A stretch of DNA of 64,000 nucleotides from Acanthopleura granulata (taxonomy: Eukaryota > Mollusca > Polyplacophora > Chitonida > Chitonidae), in assembly GCA_016165875.1 (NCBI GenBank), contig JABBOT010000007.1, positions 20,977,703 through 21,041,702 on the forward strand. The letters are read 5' to 3'. Shown here one piece after another: positions 57,715 through 64,000 of this stretch. The notes beneath the pieces were generated by a model. The model saw only the letters and a list, made by a program, of their open reading frames with translations, had not been told where the DNA came from and did not search any database. The translations under genes and the position numbers were made by a program. The first letter of the stretch is position 1, and every line of letters begins with the position of its first letter.

Positions 57715-58546
57715 ATGTTTCTACTTTTCGATCGGCCTCACAGCCAAAACTACTATCCGGAGATATTCTTATCGAATGTTTCCGGAAACAACAATCAAAC
57801 AATTTATTATCACTAAAGAATATTTCCAACATATCTGTTTTGACATCCCCTCACAACACCCTGAACAGCTGCCAGGGAATAATACGTGACAGGGATGGGG
57901 ATATCTTCGACCTATCTGAAGGAGAAATCTGTGCAGATTTAAAACCACAAGGTGTTGTCAGAGTGAAACGCTTCACAACCAAAAAAGCTGGCAACATCCT
58001 CAAAGTAATCACCTATCTGTCAACTTTTAATAGCACCTCTCTACCATGATATATCTACATTGGCCCGTAGGATTAATGTGGACCTATACCTATCTGTTGC
58101 AACTCAAACTTCCTTGACTTAGCCCATTGGAGACGACAAACCGAGTTCGATCACTGTGGAACCTTCACCTCAACCTGTCCGGAACTCTTCTTCAACCCAC
58201 CTCAGTACAAGAAATAAAATCAGTAAAGAACGTAGAATAAAATGGCATACCTGAGCCTCAGCCCTCTAAAAATGATAATGACAAAAACAAATCCAAAAAG
58301 AAAGTAAAAAGTAATTTTAAAACCAGTAAACCGAGTGGCCCAACAGAATGTCTGCCTAAGGCCACTAGAGATCCTGTCCAAACATTTAACAGGTTTGGAT
58401 CGTTGGAGAACGTTGTCCCTCCAACATCAGACTAGGATGTGATGGATACATCACCCGCACCAGGGAGATCTTCCAGCCGATCTCAAAGGAAGGGACGTCC
58501 TCGGTGCAAACATAAAGAGAAATCTGCTATACGCCTCCCTCCGTAA
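57715..58546 (+). pseudogene. LINE-A copy A10 ORF1, internally deleted
   Basis: From ATGTTTCTACTTTTCG (57715) to TAA 58544-58546. The N-terminal half is open (57690-58049, in frame with STNVSTFRSASQPKLLSGDI, DGDIFDLSEGEICADLKPQG, VVRVKRFTTKKAGNILKVIT). The zinc-knuckle block seen in A3 and A7 is missing: sequence jumps near 58085 from the N-terminal part to the QTSLT-like region. The C-terminal basic tail is in shifted frames. It overlaps ORF2 as TAATG (58544-58548). Confidence 0.78.
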
Positions 58547-61500
58547 TGTCTACATACGACAAAATTATACAATGTAATTGTCGAGGTCTTAAGCTTAATT
58601 TTATTGAAATAGCACAGCTGGTCCAATAATTAAATCCTATTGCCCTTTGTCTATAGGAAACTCACCTGAAGGCATCTGACAAAGATAAAATAACTCTGAA
58701 AAATTATTCACTTTATAGTACATTTTGTTACGAAGAAGCGCGGGCTGCAGGCGGCTCCTCTCTCTATGTAAATAATAACATTATCCACAGTTCTGTTGCT
58801 CTGGATACAGAGCTTCAGGCTGTGGCCGTTCGTGTTTCATTGTCTAATCACTTTGTGTTCGGTTTATATTCCTCCGAACACTTCTTTGTCAGCTTTACAA
58901 TTACATAATTTGAAAGAACAATTACGTACACCGTTTATAATAATGGGCGATTGTAATTCCCATAAACCCTTACCGGGAAGTAACAACATAAATAATAAGG
59001 GCAAGGTAGTAGAAGATTTTTTAACCAAGGAGGAACTGTGTTATTTCAATGATGGTTCTAATACCCATTTACATCCAGGTAATGGCATTTATTCTGCTAT
59101 CGATCTCACTATCACCGATCCATCACTTCTCCCGGATTTTTTGGGGGGAGTGCATGAGGATCTTTGTGGTGGTGACCATTTTCCAATTATCCTAGAGCAT
59201 CTCACTTCTAATTCTTTAGAACGTGTAGCTAGGTGGAAGTTCGAAAAAGCAGATTGGATGGCATTTGAGATGTTCTGTGAGGCTGATATCACTCCACAAA
59301 CTCTCAATGCAGGAAATGATCCCATATTAAAATTGAATGAGCTTATATTGCGAGCTGCAGATAGAACTATACCTAAGACCTCAAACAGTACAAAATCCAA
59401 AAGGAAATCCTGGTACGACAATGACTGTCGTAAAGCCATAAAGGACCGTCAAAATGCCGAACGTATATTTAATCATATTTTAAACAAGGTTCGTATTCTT
59501 GTCGATTACTTAAGTCCAAGAGACGATCTTGCTGGCGGAACTTCGTTTCAGGCATTACGTGAAAAACATCCATGCGTAAAGTCTGGATATGGCTCAGAAA
59601 CTTAAGGGCAAAAATAATAAAGCAAAATCGAGCACTTGAAAGATAGAGATAAGATAATAACTTCTCCATCAGATATAGCTAATAAATTAAAGGAGTCAAT
59701 TTCAAAAAAATCTTCTTCTGAGAATTATACTTCACATTTTCAGCATATCCAAATCCAGAAGGAGAAAATTTATTTGCCCTTTTCTTTTAAAAACTTAGAA
59801 GATTATAATCGTCCTTTTAGTATCGATGAACTAAAAACTCCATTGAAAAAGGCACATGATACTGATAACGTATATTATAAATTTCTGAACCATTTACCAC
59901 CTGAATCACTTGAGACTCTCTTGGACTAGCTTAATGATATTTGGATAACTCGTTATTTTCCACCCTCATGGAGGGAGGCATGTATTATCCTGGTTCCCAA
60001 ACCGGGTAAGGATCATATTGATCCAAATAATTACCGTCCCATAGCTCTTGCCAGTTGCGTCTGTAAGACTATGGATGATAAATGATAGACTTGTTTGGTT
60101 TCTTGAAACCAACAAGTTACTATCTAACCAATGTGGTTTTCGTCAAGGTAGATCCACATTGGGTCACCTTGTTCGACTTGAAAATTTTTTTCCCGATGGT
60201 TTTATTAATAATGAACATGTGGTGTCAATATTTTTTGCCCTTCGACACCACATGGAAATATGGCATTTTAAAAGATCTCGCGGTTATGGGCCTTAAAGGC
60301 CGATTACCAATATTTAATTCTAAATATTTATCTGATCGTCAGTTTAAGGTACGGGTGAGGTCCACTCTTTCTGACTCTTATGAACAAGAGATGGGTGTGC
60401 CCCAGGGCAGTATCCTTTCACCAACACTGTTCAGCATAAAAAGTAATAGCTTGGCCCAAACATTAACATCTGGTACTGAGGGTTCTTTATATGTAGATGA
60501 TTTCCTGATATGCTACCGGGCGTGAAATATGAATAACATCGAGCGGCAACTGCAGCTTTGTCTCAGTAAGATCGAGAAATGGGCAGTTGCCAACGGTTTT
60601 AGATTTTCTTCCTCTAAAACCGTGGATATGCATTTCTGTAATAAACAGAAACTTCATCTAGACCCTGAGCTTAAATTTGGTCGTGAACCAGTGAAGATTG
60701 TTGGGAAAAATAAATTTTTAGGGGTTATATTCGATAGTAAACTATCTTTTATAGCTCACATAAAAACGCTTGAAGCTAAATGTAGAAAGGCTCTCGATAT
60801 TATTAAGGTCGTGTCTAGCACCGATTGGGGTGCTGACCGATCTGTTTCACTCAATTTAAGTCGTTCTCTGGTGAGGTCTAAATTGGACTATGGGTTCATC
60901 ATTTATGGTTCCGCTAGGAAGTAATATCTTAAAATATTGGATCCCGTCCATCACCAAGGTCTCAGCCTTGGTGCTTTTAGAGTTTATACGTGGAAGCCAA
61001 TGAGCCTTCTTTACATAACCGACGTATTAAACTGAGCCTTCAATATGCAACAAAGCTTAAAGCTCACCCAACAAACCCTGCCTACCACTGTGTTTTCAAT
61101 CCATCATATGTAGACAAATACACTAAAATGTCCTAACAAGATCCCTCCGTTTGGTCTTCGTATACGGGACCATGTTGTGGAAGCTAACATCAAGCTAGTT
61201 GAGATAGCTTTACCGGAGTCTCCTGTCTCCTTCCACAACCTAAACTAATATTTGACGTCAACATAATAAATCGAATACAAATCCTCTTATAATTCAGCAA
61301 ACTTTTGCTGAAAATAAGGCAAATTATCCAAATTAAAAATTTATATACACTGACGGGTAGAAGGATGGGGACAGGGTTGCGGCTGCGGCTGTCTTAAAAC
61401 TGTGGGTCTTTTCTCTTCGTCTTCCGTCTTCATCGTCTCTCTCTTCTGCAGAAGCCAGGGCTATACTCCTGGCCTTATCTTATTTTTGTTCTGGGCCTGC

Positions 61501-62113
61501 CCAGAGGGCAATGATATGCAGTGACTCGCTCTCCTGCCTTTTGGCAATACAGAATAATAAATTCAAAAACCCGCTTATTCTTGAAATTTTTAGCCTTACA
61601 TAGAAAATTGATTAAAAGAGGCAAAGATATTATATTCTGTTGGATACCAAGCCATATTGGTTTCCATGGAAACACAGTCGTGGAGAGGGAGACAAAGGCT
61701 GCCCTAAATAAATCCATATCAAAAATTAAAATCCCGTACACTGTATTCGTCTCCTTTGGCAGGATAAATGGGACGTGTAAGTGTGTAATAAACTGCACGC
61801 TATTCACCCCGTCATTGGCCATAACTCTTATACACTGGGTATGTCTCGTAGAGACCAAGTGGTTTTAACAAGATGCCGTGTCGGGCATTCTCGCCTTACA
61901 CACAGTTTTATCCTGGATGGGAGCTGTGCTCCCGAGTGTGTTGGATGTGGTGCCGTATACGGCATCAAACATATCCTGGCTGACTGTGTGGACTTTGTCC
62001 ATGTGCGGCAAAGATTCTACACAATAAACTCCATATATGATTTGTTTGACAGCATTGCTGGCGACGCTGTTATAAAATATTTGAAGGCCATTGGCCTTTA
62101 TCATAAAATATAA
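58546..62113 (+). pseudogene. LINE-A copy A10 ORF2 (endonuclease, RT, RNase H)
   Basis: ATG 58546-58548. The endonuclease is open over 58796-59605 (LCSVYIPPNTSLSAL, IIMGDCNSHKPLPGS, EDLCGGDHFPIILEHLTSNS; the usual SDH reads GDH). RT pieces: 59636-59929 (LPFSFKNLEDYNRPFSIDEL), 60082-60525 (MGVPQGSILSPTLFSIKSNS and intact YVDDFLICYRA) and 60529-60924 (LCLSKIEKWAVANGFRFSSS, LVRSKLDYGFIIYGSARK). RNase H is fragmented (61521-61868, FCWIPSHIGFHGNTVVERET). The C-terminal Cys/His motif is complete (61781-62113, CRVGHSRLTH...CVGCGAVYGIKHILADC). Frameshifts and a small deletion at the FDLEKAYD position make it inactive. Confidence 0.88.
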
Positions 62114-62334
62114 GTTTTATTCTCAAAAATAAATATTTGTTATGAAATTTCCTTAATATGCTGGTTTTCGAGTTTTAACTGTTTTGGTTTTCTTACTTGA
62201 TTTTAACCCATGTCCGAACTTTTTTGTTTTCTTTTTAATGTTCTCATGTCACTATCGATAACCTGAACTGTCTCGTGTTTCCACCTTGTTCTCGCCACGA
62301 TATGGCTCAGATATTGGCGATGTGGCGTGAAGCC

Positions 62335-62361
62335 ATAATCATTCATTCATTCATTCATTCC
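62335..62361 (+). repeat. (ATTC)n microsatellite at a LINE-A 3' end
   Basis: Five tandem CATT/ATTC units directly after the LINE tail. Similar runs end copies A4 (34050-34083), A6 (54855-54868), A7 (46930-46948) and A9 (56395-56413), so the repeat belongs to the element's 3' end. Confidence 0.85.
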
Positions 62362-62377
62362 TTTTCCCTCTCAGCCA

Positions 62378-62854
62378 TGTTGGTAGATTCTGACCAACGC
62401 TCACAAAAAGATCTAGCTGCGATTTCGCGGCATAATACATAAAGTGTTTGAGTAGAGGAAACAACAGTTTTGTGCCATATTACATGATGGTGGAGGGGTA
62501 AATGCATTTTTGACAGACACTGGATTTGTAAATCTGAATGCTGTTTGGCTGTGGAGATTTGCTCTGTTTAGTTAGGGTATATAGGAGTAATCCTGAGGGA
62601 TGCTCAGTGCGGACACTCGTTGTTACTTTGCTGCCTAAGTTATGTTTTCCGTTGTATAGATTGTCGTATTTCATTTGACATATTTTCTATTCCGCGATTG
62701 TTTTCTGGCAGATGTGTTGTGTAAGCTTTGTTTTGTACCTCCTCGGGTCATCCTGTCCTGAATAAAATCCAGAGAACACAAGGAATAAAAGAATTCCACT
62801 CATCTTAATCAGTGGTTCTTCGCTTTTATCCCAGTTTAAGTGAATAACGCCACA
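62378..62854 (+). mobile_element. Putative 5' LTR of an LTR retrotransposon
   Basis: 477 bp starting TGTTGG and ending GCCACA (TG...CA rule). Inside are a TATA-like GGGTATATAGGAG (about 62575) and a polyadenylation signal, AATAAA (62760-62765), in CTGAATAAAATCC. The primer site and gag follow directly. The second LTR would be beyond the window, so the LTR borders are not confirmed. Confidence 0.5.
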
Positions 62855-62855
62855 T

Positions 62856-62873
62856 TGGCTCCCGGAATGGGAC
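62856..62873 (+). promoter_or_regulatory. Putative primer-binding site, lysine-tRNA type
   Basis: TGGCTCCCGGAATGGGAC starts one base after the putative LTR. It matches the lysine-tRNA primer site consensus at 14 of 18 positions (consensus from memory). Confidence 0.45.
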
Positions 62874-63479
62874 TGGGAAAATGGAACTGACTGGTTGTTG
62901 AGGTGCTTTCAGTAACAGTGTTGGGATTCCTAGCACTAGAACCCATTAGTTGTGAAGTTACTGTTGTAGAGCACTCGTTGAGCTCCTGATTGCCCATTTG
63001 CCGTCCCAGGATTTCATCGCGTTCGCGGATAGTGACTGATATCTTCATGAACGTTGGGTTCGTGTGACAGAGCCTTGTGTAAATTGTAGCTTAGGTTAAG
63101 TTAATAGTTGATTTGCTATTCAGCTTACACATGGTGTTAGGTTCTGGGTTAAGTAGTGCAGTAATAAATATTTGGATTGTGTGGTGTGCAGGAGTGAGCG
63201 TGAACTGACTAGGAGGGAAGGCAATACGGTGACCTAGTCGCTCCTCCAGCTACGTGGAACAATCCGTTTGTCACTGCCCCTCCAACCTCTCTTTGCCCTC
63301 CAATTGACAACCCTTTCCAATCTCCCCGGATATATATTTTTGGGGGGTTAGCGCCAGTGCCTAAGTCTGAGAGCTGCTTCGAATTGTGTAAATTTGATGT
63401 TCATTGTCTTTTGAAAGAAAAGGCTTACTCGCATAAAGCAATTTTACATACTGGTCTGAAGTCGTAGCGAGGGGAAGCC

Positions 63480-64000
63480 CCCGGGTATGTGTTTATTTCG
63501 GTGAGGAAGCCTCTATTTCCATGATCCTAAAGGAACTACAGGTAACCTTTGGAACTGTGGTCACAAGTGAGTCTTTGTTACAGTCCTTTTATGTGGAACA
63601 ACAGCGGAGGGATGAGTCTGTAGCTTTGTGGAGTTAGAAGCCGGAAAGCAAGCTAAACAAAAGGCACTTCTTGGGGAGAAACAAATGTTGAGAGTGTTGA
63701 GGAATAAATTATGGATGAGTTAGTGTAGTGAGAGCCTTAAGTCTGATACTCGCCATAAGTTTGACTCAGATCTCCCGTACTATGAGTTATTGGGAGAGGT
63801 TAGGGCGGTGGTGAAGGAGTTACTAGACTTGGATTGACTTAAAGGTAAGACAAAACGGGTGCAACAACCATCCACAGAGGTAGGTTCTGAGTCTGAGTCC
63901 AGCGCATAGCGAACATGGAACATATGTCTAAGGAAACTGTTCCCATGGATTACTTGTCCCAAATCCTAGACCGCTTAGATATAACGGAAAACGAATGAGT
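63480..64000 (+). pseudogene. LTR-retrotransposon gag-like remnant, runs off the window
   Basis: Frames spell ELQVTFGTVVTSESLLQSFY and EQQRRDESVALW (about 63530-63630), the FY..Q...ES.. pattern of Gypsy-type gag, then, after stops, KSDTRHKFDSDLPYYELLGE, VRAVVKELLDLD and KTKRVQQPSTEVGSESES. Stops and shifts show decay. It fits the LTR and primer site upstream. Confidence 0.5.

Larger units (their letters stand above)
57037..62362 (+). mobile_element. LINE-A copy A10, near full length (5.3 kb) with target duplication
   Basis: 5' block ACCCGTGGGGTTCCCGGGAG, GC-rich 5' UTR, ORF1, ORF2, and 3' tail CCACGATATGGCTCAGATAT with five ATTC repeats. Flanked by TTTCCCTCTCA at 57026-57036 and 62363-62373. 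One of the best RT domains in the family here. Confidence 0.93.

Noticed and set aside
1..64000. CRISPR arrays, bacterial operons, rRNA or intact tRNA genes
   Set aside because: None seen. tRNA-like sequences are parts of SINEs, and regular repeats are LINE tails or microsatellites.

Overview
The window is eukaryotic and almost entirely repeat-derived. It most likely comes from a marine gastropod mollusc, possibly an abalone-type genome. That guess rests on spliced metazoan exons with GT/AG boundaries, tRNA-derived SINEs whose 3' part resembles the deeply conserved Nin-DC SINE domain, an abundant LINE tail ending in an (ATTC)n microsatellite, and a Polinton/Maverick. The taxon was recognised from memory and not by a search.

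The one convincing host gene is a rhodopsin-family peptide-type GPCR on the minus strand. Four phase-compatible exons lie at 34942-35063 (TM1-TM2), 11721-11845 (TM3, ERY motif), 5563-5686 (TM4) and 512-693 (ECL2-TM5). The first exon and the TM6-TM7 exons lie outside the window or were not recognised. The introns (4.9, 6.0 and 23.1 kb) hold most of the mobile elements.

Layout: 0.2-6.7 kb has a SINE touching a GPCR splice donor, a 217-bp MITE and two GPCR exons. 6.75-21.26 kb has three minus-strand copies (A1-A3) of one RNase H-bearing, I/Jockey-group LINE family (LINE-A), a SINE and the TM3 exon. 21.6-22.9 kb has a decayed piggyBac transposase. 25.7-34.1 kb has a LINE-A copy (A4) split by a complete minus-strand LINE of a second family (LINE-B, 27443-33181) with a 17-bp target duplication. 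34.9-36.5 kb has the TM1-TM2 exon, SINE pieces and a diffuse repeat array. 37000-54449 is a decayed Polinton with about 157-bp terminal inverted repeats. It inserted into the 3' end of a LINE-A copy (A6) with a 6-bp target duplication, and was later interrupted by a 5.9-kb LINE-A copy (A7). 55-56.4 kb has LINE fragments and unassigned candidate exons. 57037-62362 is a near full-length LINE-A (A10) with an 11-bp target duplication. 62.4-64 kb looks like the start of an LTR retrotransposon (LTR, lysine-type primer site, gag).

Order of events read from nesting: LINE-A copy A6, then the SINE and the Polinton into it, then LINE-A copy A7 into the Polinton. Separately, LINE-B entered copy A4. Both LINE families keep a UAAUG stop-start overlap between ORF1 and ORF2. 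Copies A2 and A7 share three disabling RT lesions, which suggests spread of an RT-dead lineage in trans. The Polinton carries a B-family polymerase followed by Pif1-like SF1 helicase motifs on the same strand.
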